Shown here: one piece after another, positions 20,039 to 29,522 of the stretch | How the letters are laid out: every line of letters begins with the position of its first letter | How positions within the stretch are numbered: position 1 is the first letter of the stretch | Origin: Triangularia verruculosa | Lineage: Eukaryota > Ascomycota > Sordariomycetes > Sordariales > Podosporaceae | Direction of reading: 5' to 3' | DNA length: 64,000 bases | Assembly: GCA_033296885.1 (NCBI GenBank) | Contig: MU863907.1 | Span: 186,001-250,000 of the forward strand | The notes under the pieces: generated by a model | The model's database searches: none | What the model saw: the letters and a program-made list of their open reading frames with translations, nothing else | What the model was told of the DNA's origin: nothing | Program-made: the position numbers and the translations under genes

Positions 20039-21832
20039 ATGGCATTCCATCAGCCTACCCGGCAGGTCCAGCAACAACGGATCACACGTGCCGAGTCTGA
20101 GGATGGAGGTTCTGCCATTCTCTCGCCCCAGGCTCGCCTGGACAAAAACGAGTCGCATACTTGGGTCTTGTTTACGCCAGCTACAGATGCAGGGACGACG
20201 ACTTCTTACCTGAGTTCTGTTCAGGATGACCAAATCACGCCGGGCAGGTCCAGAATCAGTGATCTAGGCAGTCTCGGAACGGCAGCGCGCTCCGATTTCA
20301 ACTCACAACCTAGCAATTCTGTGGTGCCGTCGGTGGCTCTTGTAGACAGCATCGCAGAGGATGATGCCGAGCTTGACAGTCTTGACAGCCATCTCCCGGA
20401 TTTCAGAACGACACACAGCCCCTATCACCAGCCAGACATTACGCATTCGACCCATATTTTCCCCAGCCACGACGGCCTGGGTTCCTTCAGATTTGAGGCA
20501 CCTGGTAACAGTGCGCAGGCTCAGGAGCGCCTTTACGCTTTTGAACAGTTTAACCCTAATCGCGTCACACACAGGAAGGAGAGCTTTGACCTGGCTCGTC
20601 TCCAACTCGAGACCGAGGAGCCTCGGGAATCGGACCGAAACCACAGAATCGAGGCATGGCGGTTAGAACAGAGTCAGCTTCTGTTGGAGGACATTAGAAA
20701 GGAGACAAAGAGGCGCAGGAGGCAGTCGGAGCTTTCGGCGCAGAGAGCTCGTATGGGAAGGGGTATGCCAGAGGATGTGGTTGCTAAAAGTGTTGCCGAC
20801 GAGGAAGCAGAAGATATCAATCTTGCAGGGACAGAATGGCATGACCAGGATGGGTCGCCATCAGGTGCTTCTAAGGGAGGATTATTGAGTCGCATTACGC
20901 GAAAGGTAATTTGCGATTTGATGGGAATCGACGACAAGCTGCTCGCCATTCTGTTTGGGGAGGTGCTTCCAGATGACGACGACATGGCTACAACACCGAG
21001 AGGCTCTCCCAAGGATTCAGCGCACCCCGCGTTCGCGCACATGGAAGCACAGTCACACAATGACTCGACATGGCAGCTACACATGCTTGAACGAATTGCC
21101 AAGGAGCTCGGCGGACTTGTTCATCAGATGTCAGCACATCCGGGGGCCTTTTCCTCTCATACCCGTGTGCAGCAGGCGCCTCTGCCGTATGCCGGGTTGC
21201 CGATGATACCAGAAGCACCCGGTACTCTCCAAGGGCTGGATAGCAGCGCCGCTTCCATGCCGCAGTTCAAACCAACTATCGGATATTCAGCAGACGCAGG
21301 AGTTGCGAAGTCTCCAAATGCCTTCGCCTCGACACCTTCGGACGTCACGGCCGACCTGACACCGAACAGTGGCCAGACATTTACCCAACAGGAATGGGAG
21401 CAAGACCTTGATATTCGTCTCGTTTTCCGCTACCTCCGGTCACGCTTCACTTCATCTCGTCCGTCATCTCCTCCATTCACGTCAGGAACATCGCATCTCG
21501 CCACGTCGAGCACTCAGGAGCTTGCCGCCAAAGCAGCAAGAGTACGACAACACCACCCGCTAGTATCACACGCACACGCAAGCGCGCACGGCCACCACCG
21601 GCCCCGCCCGGCGGAGCGGCGCACTTTCAGGGCGACAACACCATCCAATGCTGTCGCGATGAGACATGGTCCCGGCAGCTGTGCAAGCCAGAGCACCAGA
21701 CGATCTGCGAGGAGGAGTAGCATGTCCTCGAGGCAATCATCTCGGCATTTCTGGGATATCGGGGGGTCTATTGGAACTGGTAGTATCATCGCTAGCGCCG
21801 GGCCGATCATGGGAAGTTGGGGCGAGGTTTAA
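20039..21832 (+). CDS. Uncharacterised fungal protein, 597 aa
   Basis: Single exon; the ATG at 20039 (MAFHQPTRQ) is the first in frame. I do not recognise the family. Residues 1-180 are Ser/Thr/Asp-rich, starting with a short ordered-looking piece (ESHTWVLFTPATD). Residues about 195-255 form a strongly charged helix (RIEAWRLEQSQLLLEDIRKE followed by an RRRR cluster), likely a coiled coil. Residues about 285-320 are the most protein-like part (LLSRITRKVICDLMGIDDKL then LAILFGEVLPDDDD), followed by another helix with WQLHMLERIAKELGGLV. The region around 450 (WEQDLDIRLVFRYLRSRF) is also structured. The tail is Arg/Ser-rich, then a Gly-rich hydrophobic end (GGSIGTGSIIASAGPIMGSW). There is no signal peptide or clear membrane span. 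Its reading frame is well filled and GC-biased, so I believe the gene is real. Confidence 0.82.
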   Translation: MAFHQPTRQVQQQRITRAESEDGGSAILSPQARLDKNESHTWVLFTPATDAGTTTSYLSSVQDDQITPGRSRISDLGSLGTAARSDFNSQPSNSVVPSVALVDSIAEDDAELDSLDSHLPDFRTTHSPYHQPDITHSTHIFPSHDGLGSFRFEAPGNSAQAQERLYAFEQFNPNRVTHRKESFDLARLQLETEEPRESDRNHRIEAWRLEQSQLLLEDIRKETKRRRRQSELSAQRARMGRGMPEDVVAKSVADEEAEDINLAGTEWHDQDGSPSGASKGGLLSRITRKVICDLMGIDDKLLAILFGEVLPDDDDMATTPRGSPKDSAHPAFAHMEAQSHNDSTWQLHMLERIAKELGGLVHQMSAHPGAFSSHTRVQQAPLPYAGLPMIPEAPGTLQGLDSSAASMPQFKPTIGYSADAGVAKSPNAFASTPSDVTADLTPNSGQTFTQQEWEQDLDIRLVFRYLRSRFTSSRPSSPPFTSGTSHLATSSTQELAAKAARVRQHHPLVSHAHASAHGHHRPRPAERRTFRATTPSNAVAMRHGPGSCASQSTRRSARRSSMSSRQSSRHFWDIGGSIGTGSIIASAGPIMGSWGEV

Positions 21833-23498
21833 ACGTATGGACGTGTTTTTCTTTATCGGCATTTAGACCCTAGATGGTCAGTCACCCTTTGGACGATACA
21901 AGAGCGGTCAATGATGTATTTCTATCCAGATGGTGCACACAACGGAAGCAAGGCGTATCGGATTATTGGAGGAGCATTCATCACTCACTGCACATGGGGC
22001 CGGGATCATTTAGATGTTTTGATTTTCAAATCCCAACATGATTTCTTGGATACAATTTACTACCCTTACCTTCCTCAGCCTCACCGGTCGCCCTGCGTCT
22101 CTCATGGAAATCAACACTCGGCGGTTCACGGCTGAGACGGGCTTGGTAGCCATATTGGCGCCAGCTATCTTAACGTTCATATAACGGCGATGCGGATATC
22201 CAGTGAGTGACTGGCACACCGCACGCCTCGTTAATCAGATGTGAACGGGGGGCTGCCGAGAACAAGCTTCTGATCCACCGACATAGTGCCATTGAGTGAA
22301 AACAGCCGATGATGGATGGGGTGGCTGGGCTGCAAGTCACTGGGAGGGTACGAAAAGAGGAGAAGCTCCCATGACAAGTACCAACCGCCCACCGCGACAC
22401 GGTCGTGGAGGACAGGGGGTTTAAGTGGTTTTGGACCAATCATGGAGCCCCAGCATCGCGACACGTCGAGAGGGACATGGGTATAGCAGCCAATTCGAGG
22501 GCGGCCCGCTGTGGATCTGAACCCCTCGACGCGTTTCTCCAGGACAGATGTCCAATCGCCTTGTTCCTGCTTGTTTATCAAGGGTGCAGCAAGGTGAACG
22601 AGGCACAACAAACGGGCCAAAAGTGGATCAAAACTCGTTCGAGGAGTCATCTTCAAGCTCGTCTGACCCGCTTTGACACCGCTGGCGATCGCAAGTCGAC
22701 AGGGATGGGGGAGCTGGGGGTTGGATACTTGATCTGTTCCGCACTTCTCCAGCGAAATCGTGTGTTCCCGGGCTTCACCTCCTTCCTGGTGTTCGTGCTC
22801 CCCCACCCCGCTTTGCACCTTGCCCGATTCTTCTGTCCCGAGTCCGCGACCTGCGACCTGCACCTTGCGACTTGCGACTTGCGACTTGCGACATCGTGAT
22901 TCCAAGCTTTCCCAGTGCTGCCTGCGCCTCACTTTTTTTTTGGTTCGCCTTTACTGCGACAGACCTGTTCGTGCACTGCGCGCCTTTCGGTCAGATCACC
23001 TGTTCAGAGCTAGACTTCGAAATCAGCCCAAGTAGACTTGCACATATTAATACCAGTTCGTTGCCGTTTGTTAGCCCGTCTTTCCCCACCTCGCCTTGTG
23101 GTCATGTCGGTGTAGGCTGTCGCATCGTCGCAAAGCTGCGCAAGCACTCGGTGGCGCCTGAGGATGTTGATACACCTGCTCAAGAAGCTGAGCTGCGGCG
23201 CTTGAAGCTATCCAACTACCGCAGACAAGCTGACCAGGAACAGTATCATGTACTAAGCCCGCCGTATCCTCGTCAAGTCGCGACCCTGGCGTTGGGTCGC
23301 ACCGGGAACTTGCCCGACTTCTCGTCCTCTCCTGCAATCTGCAGTCTGCAACCAGCAATCTCACCGTCGCCTTTCACCTCTGGAGAGTCTGATCATCAGA
23401 TCCGAACGCGCCCAATATTCGAATCGAACTGGTTCTCCAAGGATAGGGTCACTGTGTGAAGGGTCAATCGCATTGGGAGATGATCCCCCGAGGCTCCA
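21833..23498. other. Intergenic region with 7-bp repeat
   Basis: 1.7 kb upstream of the 1111-aa gene. A 195-codon open frame (22872-23459) lies here, but it opens on the 7-bp repeat and shows no protein character. It probably belongs to a long 5' leader or promoter. The CTTGCGA repeat at 22864-22891 is listed separately. Confidence 0.5.
22864..22891. repeat. CTTGCGA tandem repeat, four copies
   Basis: Four perfect head-to-tail copies of the heptamer CTTGCGA, preceded by degenerate copies (GCGACCTGCGACCTGCAC, 22846-22863). It lies about 600 bp upstream of the 1111-aa gene's ATG. Confidence 0.85.
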
Positions 23499-26400
23499 AT
23501 GGCTGCGACTCCTTTCGATCCCTCCGTCCCTGGCGACTCTTTCATCTTTGACATCTATACGGATGGCCAGACCTTGCGGGCACCTACTCCCGCGACTTTC
23601 CTTCCTGGCGGACCATGCAACTACACCGACTCAGCACTTCCGCGATGCGGTTGTCGCCGCTTCTGGAGCAACTCTTCACTTGCTTCCACCGGTACCGTCG
23701 AGATTTGCATGTGCTCACATCATGCCTGCTTTCATGAGGATGTTCAGCCCGGACAAACCCAGACCCAGCTTGCCCAAACCCAAAGCGCGCCTGTGGCTGG
23801 GGTTCTAGGCCAGGAGAACCAGAAACCCAGGAGCCACCGGGAACCTCTGAGCCCTGTCCAGGAGCTTGCGAACTGGCCGATGCCCGCCAGTTTTGGAGCA
23901 TCATTGGACCTGAACCTGCTGGACTTTCAGAACTCGGCACCTAACCCCAGGATAGAGGCCACCACTCCACTGCCAGTAGCACACCTCCAACCGGCCCATG
24001 ACAGCCCAATGCCTGACACCTTCGACCACTGGGGAGACCTGATCGAGACTCAAGCGGATAACATCAGCGTTAGCGGTCTTCCACCAATTCCAGCTCAGTG
24101 TCTACTGGCCCAAGGACCTCCATCAACAGCTTCATCTAGTCAGGCCAGATATTTAAGACCCTTCGCTGGAAGGGGCTTGCAGACACTCAATGCCGTTCCT
24201 ACTCTTAGGGAGGAGGTCGCTCGCCCGGGAGTTCTCGATGATGACCCCACCCAGGAACACGATCCGATGTCGAGGCGCGAGCGCGAGGAGACACCCAAGG
24301 CATCACAGTCGCAGGTCAAATCTTCCAAGCCCGATGCTGACAGCACCGCATATCAAAAGCTCACCGAAACAGTCGAGTCTCACGAGCAACGGATAGATAG
24401 GCTTGAAAACACCTCTTTCTCTGTTGCCGGCCACGAGGAATGCCACGACAAACATGAACACACCGATATGCGTGTCACGGAACTTGAATCACGTGTGGAC
24501 GAAGTGGAGAAGATGCTGAACGACAATGGCAGCGTCGTGGGAAGCAGGCGACATGTTCGGAACGATACCACAGCTGACGATGCAACAGCCAGCGTGGTCT
24601 CCGTCGCAACCAACACAACAATCACCACATCGAACCGGGTCGAGGTGTACAACCAAATACAAAGGCTCCAGGCTCAAGTCAACCAGCTGCAAGCAGCCGC
24701 GCCACCAACCTATGCCAAGCCTTGGGAGCTCGAAGTCGTGTTTATGCCGTTCCCTCTGAAAGGGGTGTGGGTTCAGGCAAACGAATTTCCCATTCAGCGC
24801 CGGTCTCTGGGAGCCGGTGCTGATGCCGAGTGGACACAGATGCAAAACACACTGAGCAGGGCAACGCCGGATCCTCAGTCGCCGAAGTTTGCGGAATGGC
24901 CCGGCCAATCATCGGAGTCGAACTGGTTACTCCCAAGGGCCTTCGCTTCTGGGAGGATCATCGATCAGAGATTGAGGAGCCGCGGCCTCATCAAGACGGT
25001 GCTGGTCAAGGGAGCTGATGCCCGTAGCGTTCAACTTGCCATTCATGATGCCTTCTCTGAGGTCCTCCGGGTCTCTGCTCTCACGGGAGTTGGGTCAGAC
25101 TATTCGCCAAATTCTCCTCTGAATGAGTTCATGGGTTTGAGGCAAGCGTGGGTTCCTCTGCGCAAACTTCACAAGGATTCAAGATTGCGATTTCTGACGC
25201 CGGCTGAGATGGCAACTCCGGCACTTTGGGATTTCACTTTTCTAGGGTCGAGTGTCATCATGAAGGCAACGGGCGTGCACCGTCTGTACATCACACAGCC
25301 AGAGGCCTATCTTCAGGACCATCCATTAGGGTACCATGCCCTGGACGCTGGTTGGACATGGCAAAAGCTCCGCGAGCTGAGCAGATTCTACCCTGATTCT
25401 CAAAGCACCGCCAGCGATGTCCCCGAGGCTGATGCTATGGAGGACTGCTGGGCGTGGAATGACCGAGTGGACGAGCCTCCAAGTCACAACGCATCCGTTC
25501 TCAACCTTCGCCACTCACATTTACAACGTTTGTCTAGACGTTCCTCGACCGAGCCCTCCCAACAATTCTACACTGGTGTACAGTCGCCCATGCTCTCGAA
25601 CGGCCAGAGCTTCATCCGCGCGGGATCCCCTCTTACTCAAAGAGAACGGAAGGGTTCTCGACCGCCACAGTTTATTCGAGCTGGGTCGGTCCCAGCAGGT
25701 GTCCTACCTGCCCACTCCGCGCAAGCCTTTGCCCGCCGACGGGTCTCGACCGCAGCACCACACGAGCGGCGCTCTTCTCCTTTGATCTCACGTCCCACTC
25801 CGCGGGTCAATACTGTGCAGACGTCTGGTAATGCAACCAAGAAGCGACGATTAGGCACACGCTCACCGAGCCTCGTCCCGCGCAACACGCCTCGCTGGAG
25901 CATGAGCCGGTCACCGTCTCTCGCACCACCCGGCATGTTTGGCCACTATGAGGAACGCGACCGTACACCATTCTGCTATGCTACACCTCATAGTGAGGTC
26001 GTTGGCGAACATGGTTATCCTCGTGGTGGAAGCCGTGGTCCACCTCAGGCAATGCTGCGAAACGACGGCTATGACCCCGACGACGATGAAGACGAGGAGA
26101 TGACCGATGACTTCCAGGAAGACGATACTCAAGGAAGCTCAACAGACCCCTACGACAGCGAAATGACTAATGATGTCTCCCCCGCCAAAGAAGTAAGGGG
26201 CAGTCAGGGATCCTTTGGGTTTGGAACCGACGGGGAGGGCAATGAGATGGACGACATTGACATTGATGTCTACGAAGATGACGAGGAGGACGAGCTTGAT
26301 GGTGTGGAAACCGATCACACCACTGGCCATCAACGCTATCAGGTCAATAGCCACGCGGTCTGGGGCAATCAAGCCGCCGCCGCGCATGTCACCAGACCGG

Positions 26401-26834
26401 AAGACATCCCCCGGGCTGGTATTGAAGATCAAATGTCCGACGGCGAAAACGTAGACCCATCCTCTTCGTTCTCTTCCTTTGCCTCGGACATGTCGGGATC
26501 ATTTCACTCTTCGCAGTCGAGGCAGCAGGAACACGCCCAACAACAAGAGATAGAGATTCACCAGGACGAGGACGAGGAGGATGGGGCAGAAAGAAGGAGC
26601 AACACAAGTGCGAGAAGCAGCCAGGCGCCGTCCGAATACAGCAGCAGACCGGGCCCGTGGAATGTGCTGCCACCTCCTTCGAGCCCTGTAAGGAATAATT
26701 CAGCTGGGAGCACGGCCATTGTAGCTGAGCAGCAGGAGGCAGGCGTAAAGGCGCAGCCAATCAAGAGAGAGCGATCTAGCTTGAATTCCCTCATGGACTT
26801 TAGGATTCATGAAGATAGGACAGCCCAGTCCTGA
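23499..26834 (+). CDS. Uncharacterised fungal protein, 1111 aa, with N-terminal Cys/His cluster
   Basis: Single exon starting at the ATG at 23499. Family not recognised. Residues 40-80 hold a compact Cys/His cluster: Cys40, Cys50, Cys52 (CGCRRFW), then Cys70, Cys72, His74, His75, Cys77 and His79 (ICMCSHHACFHED). This is a plausible zinc site. Residues about 290-345 (heptads such as LTETVESHEQRIDRLENT) and 380-400 look like coiled coil. A folded domain seems to lie at about 405-660: WELEVVFMPFPLKGVWVQ, then SRGLIKTVLVKGADARSVQL, then PLRKLHKDSRLRFLTPAEMA. The remainder is disordered, with an Arg/Ser/Pro stretch (700-830, KKRR possible nuclear signal) and very acidic Asp/Glu runs (850-940). The layout suggests a nuclear regulatory or chromatin-linked protein, but that is inference. 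Confidence 0.85.
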   Translation: MAATPFDPSVPGDSFIFDIYTDGQTLRAPTPATFLPGGPCNYTDSALPRCGCRRFWSNSSLASTGTVEICMCSHHACFHEDVQPGQTQTQLAQTQSAPVAGVLGQENQKPRSHREPLSPVQELANWPMPASFGASLDLNLLDFQNSAPNPRIEATTPLPVAHLQPAHDSPMPDTFDHWGDLIETQADNISVSGLPPIPAQCLLAQGPPSTASSSQARYLRPFAGRGLQTLNAVPTLREEVARPGVLDDDPTQEHDPMSRREREETPKASQSQVKSSKPDADSTAYQKLTETVESHEQRIDRLENTSFSVAGHEECHDKHEHTDMRVTELESRVDEVEKMLNDNGSVVGSRRHVRNDTTADDATASVVSVATNTTITTSNRVEVYNQIQRLQAQVNQLQAAAPPTYAKPWELEVVFMPFPLKGVWVQANEFPIQRRSLGAGADAEWTQMQNTLSRATPDPQSPKFAEWPGQSSESNWLLPRAFASGRIIDQRLRSRGLIKTVLVKGADARSVQLAIHDAFSEVLRVSALTGVGSDYSPNSPLNEFMGLRQAWVPLRKLHKDSRLRFLTPAEMATPALWDFTFLGSSVIMKATGVHRLYITQPEAYLQDHPLGYHALDAGWTWQKLRELSRFYPDSQSTASDVPEADAMEDCWAWNDRVDEPPSHNASVLNLRHSHLQRLSRRSSTEPSQQFYTGVQSPMLSNGQSFIRAGSPLTQRERKGSRPPQFIRAGSVPAGVLPAHSAQAFARRRVSTAAPHERRSSPLISRPTPRVNTVQTSGNATKKRRLGTRSPSLVPRNTPRWSMSRSPSLAPPGMFGHYEERDRTPFCYATPHSEVVGEHGYPRGGSRGPPQAMLRNDGYDPDDDEDEEMTDDFQEDDTQGSSTDPYDSEMTNDVSPAKEVRGSQGSFGFGTDGEGNEMDDIDIDVYEDDEEDELDGVETDHTTGHQRYQVNSHAVWGNQAAAAHVTRPEDIPRAGIEDQMSDGENVDPSSSFSSFASDMSGSFHSSQSRQQEHAQQQEIEIHQDEDEEDGAERRSNTSARSSQAPSEYSSRPGPWNVLPPPSSPVRNNSAGSTAIVAEQQEAGVKAQPIKRERSSLNSLMDFRIHEDRTAQS

Positions 26835-27685
26835 TGGGCGGACAGGGGTTGGTGGGAGTGGGAGATGCCATCTTTAACACCATCGTACAGTACATACGTT
26901 TTCTACGTTTTTTTCTTCCTCATTTTCAAACAAGATACTGGCGGGGCTGGGAAAGCGATGATTTGGGTTTCTATGTCTTTTGTTTCTGGTTTTTTTTTTA
27001 TACTCGCATGGCGTTTCAGGGATCTCAAGCGAGCATCTTTGGCTACTACCTATCTAACAACGGTGGCGGGGCGGTGGCTGTTTTACTGATGTTATGGATA
27101 TGGGTTGAATCATGTTCGGGAGCGAAGCGATGTAGTAACAGGCAGCGGTTGAGCAGTCTTTTTTTTTGTGGCTTGCATTCATAGCGGTACCTACGTAGAT
27201 ATATCTCATCTCTGTTTCTGGGCATTTCTCTACAATCTGGAGTATTATTCTCCAAAGTTCATATGTTGTACATATACACCATATATGCCCCTGCAGGTAC
27301 CTCAGGCACCTTCGCCTTAACCCGCCATTCACGCAGCAGTCATGGTATCTGTATAGGAAGTGAGTCACATAAACATAAGGTCATCGATGACGAATATAGG
27401 AGTATGATTCACAAACAAGCTCGAGTGTCAAAATATTGCGCAGTGATACTTTGAAGGAGTTGACAAACGGTTCCCTTGAATACTCAACCATTCCAGAACG
27501 GACAGCCCAGAGAGAATAGTCGCAACACCAAACACAAAATTCATTGTTGGTATCATATCGCAGTATCTTGAAAAAAAAAAAGAACATGGCTCGTGAATGC
27601 AGCATAATCCACACCCCCTTTTCAGATACCCCCACCACCCCCTAAACGCCAGAACTCCTTATACATTTCGAGTAGATGTCAGAAC
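26835..27685. other. Convergent 3' region
   Basis: 851 bp between the stops of the 1111-aa gene and dim1. It is T-rich and otherwise featureless; it should hold both 3' untranslated regions. No gene is seen. Confidence 0.6.
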
Positions 27686-28933
27686 TCAGGAGAAATGAAT
27701 ACCCTCTTCATTAAACGCCACCAGCAGCTTCAAAAAGTCGTTTTGATCGCACTGCCTTGCTCTCTTCTCACCCAGCCCCGTGCTCGCGAGCACCTTGTTG
27801 ACCTTCGCCTTGACCACCATCGCGACCATCGACTTGGGGTTCCTGCTCGGTGTCTTGCTCGCGGCAACCTTGTCCTCCTCCTCCTTCATCTCCTTGAAGA
27901 ACTCTGGCATGTCCTCGTCGTCCTCGGCATCCATCCCGCTGTCCTCTTCATTTTCCTCCTCGTCGTTGTTGTTGTCATCCGCCCCGTCGTCATCCATGTC
28001 CACATCCATGCTCTCCTCACCCCCAACCGGTCCCGACGATGCGCTCACGCTCTCGTCGATGGGAATGTTGTTCAGCGTGCAGTAGACCTTGTAGTTCCTC
28101 TCGCACATCGCCAGCACCTCCTTGATCGCAAACGACGCATTCAACGTCTTGTTCTTGCGGTTGAACGCGATTCTCAACAGCCCGTCAAACTCCTCAAAGG
28201 CGATATTCGGCCTCGCCGATCCGATCAGTGGCTCAATTCTGACAACGTCACTTTCGACCTTGGGTGGAGGCTTGAAGTTTTGTTTCCCGACCTTCATGAT
28301 GTGCTTGCATGTCGCCCAGAAGTTGACATTGACGGATAATCTGGAGTAGAGGGCGTCTCCGGGCTTCGCGACGAGACGCTTGGCGAATTCTCTCTGAAAC
28401 ATCAGAACCGCGACGCGGGGTGGGTTGGGCATGGCGAGCATCTTGAAGATGAGAGGCGAGGAAATCTGGTAGGGGGTGTTGGAGATGAGGGCGTCGCATG
28501 GTGGCATTTCGGGCATCTTGATCACGTCGCCGAGGATGACTTCGAGCTTTTTGGCCAAGGGGGTGCCCTGAACACGCTTGGTTACTTCGGCGCCCATGCG
28601 AGGGTCGATATCGACTGAAGATTGAGAGCATTAGCACTGGGACATGAGCAAAACATTACAGAAAGAGTACGACGTACTGGCAATGACCTTTTTGGCTTTT
28701 TCCAAGGCGCGGACGGTAATGTTACCAGTACCGGGACCGATTTCGACGACGACATCGGTAGGCTTGAGGTAGGCTTTCTCGACAATGGCATCGCTGATAC
28801 CGGGGTTCTTGAGGATATGTTGGCCAAAGTCCTTGTCGAACTTGAAGATGTTGGTGTTCGGGGCGGTCTTCGACTTGCGATCATAGGGGCCGCTGGGCCC
28901 TCCGCCCTTCTTTTGCTTGGCAGCTTTCGGCAT
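27686..28933 (-). CDS. dim1: 18S rRNA dimethyladenosine transferase DIM1
   Basis: Dimethylates the two adjacent adenosines near the 3' end of 18S rRNA and is needed for pre-rRNA processing; it acts in the nucleolus and pre-40S particles. Exons are 28933-28678 and 28614-27686 (63-bp intron, phase 1), giving 394 aa. The join reads KKVIA then IDIDPRMGAEV. Family motifs are QHILKNPGISDAIVEKA, the SAM-binding VVVEIGPGTGN (61-71) and the catalytic NTPYQISSP (131-139; NLPY is commoner in this family). FQREFAKRLVAKPGDALYSRL follows. It is about 75 residues longer than the yeast enzyme, mainly because of a Ser/Asp/Glu-rich acidic insert between about 255 and 325 before the C-terminal domain. It diverges from the arrestin gene, 589 bp apart. 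Confidence 0.96.
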
Positions 28934-29522
28934 GGTGTGCTGCTCAGGCTGACAAGAGTCGAGATCGGTAACTTGCGCTCAAAGTGCGATCAACCAAATC
29001 CAATGTCCACATATTTTTTGCGACTGGCAGAAAAAAAGGGACCCCGCCAGATGAGATAAGATAAGTAAAAGCCCCCCCTTGCGAATCACACCGCCCGAGA
29101 GGTGCCAAGCCCTGGGGTTGCCAAGCCCACCGCGCTCCAGGGGTTGATCAAGCAAAAGTGGGCTGTTTCGGGCTACTGAACTGACGTAACGGGCCGCGCT
29201 ACACATTGCGGCGGAGCTTCTCAAAGACCCTGTTCTACACAGGTAAAGGCACGGAGCCTCGCACATGGGATCATCACTTGGAGCTCGGTAGGACAGCTCT
29301 CTCTTCTTAATTGTATTACCTCTCGTTAGCTTTAGACATCTTTTTCCAAAGGTACCGCAGTCCCTTCGGCTTCTAGCTGAGCTCCACCTGCAGCTTTCAA
29401 ACTGGAACTTCCTTGCTTGGCGTGTGTAAGCAAGCAGTTAAAGCTGCCTGAGCTGCCACTCTCTGATTCTGCGCTTCAGTTTTCTCATCATTGCCAGTAG
29501 TCAGGGGATTCATACGGCCAGG
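28934..29522. promoter_or_regulatory. Divergent dim1/arrestin intergenic region
   Basis: 589 bp between the ATGs of dim1 and the arrestin-like gene; it must carry both promoters. A short inverted-type element GGTTGCCAAGCCC/CCAAGCCCTGG sits near 29105-29130. I cannot assign specific sites. Confidence 0.5.

Noticed and set aside
22872..23459. 195-codon frame upstream of the 1111-aa gene
   Set aside because: It begins in the CTTGCGA repeat and lacks any protein signature; probably leader sequence.
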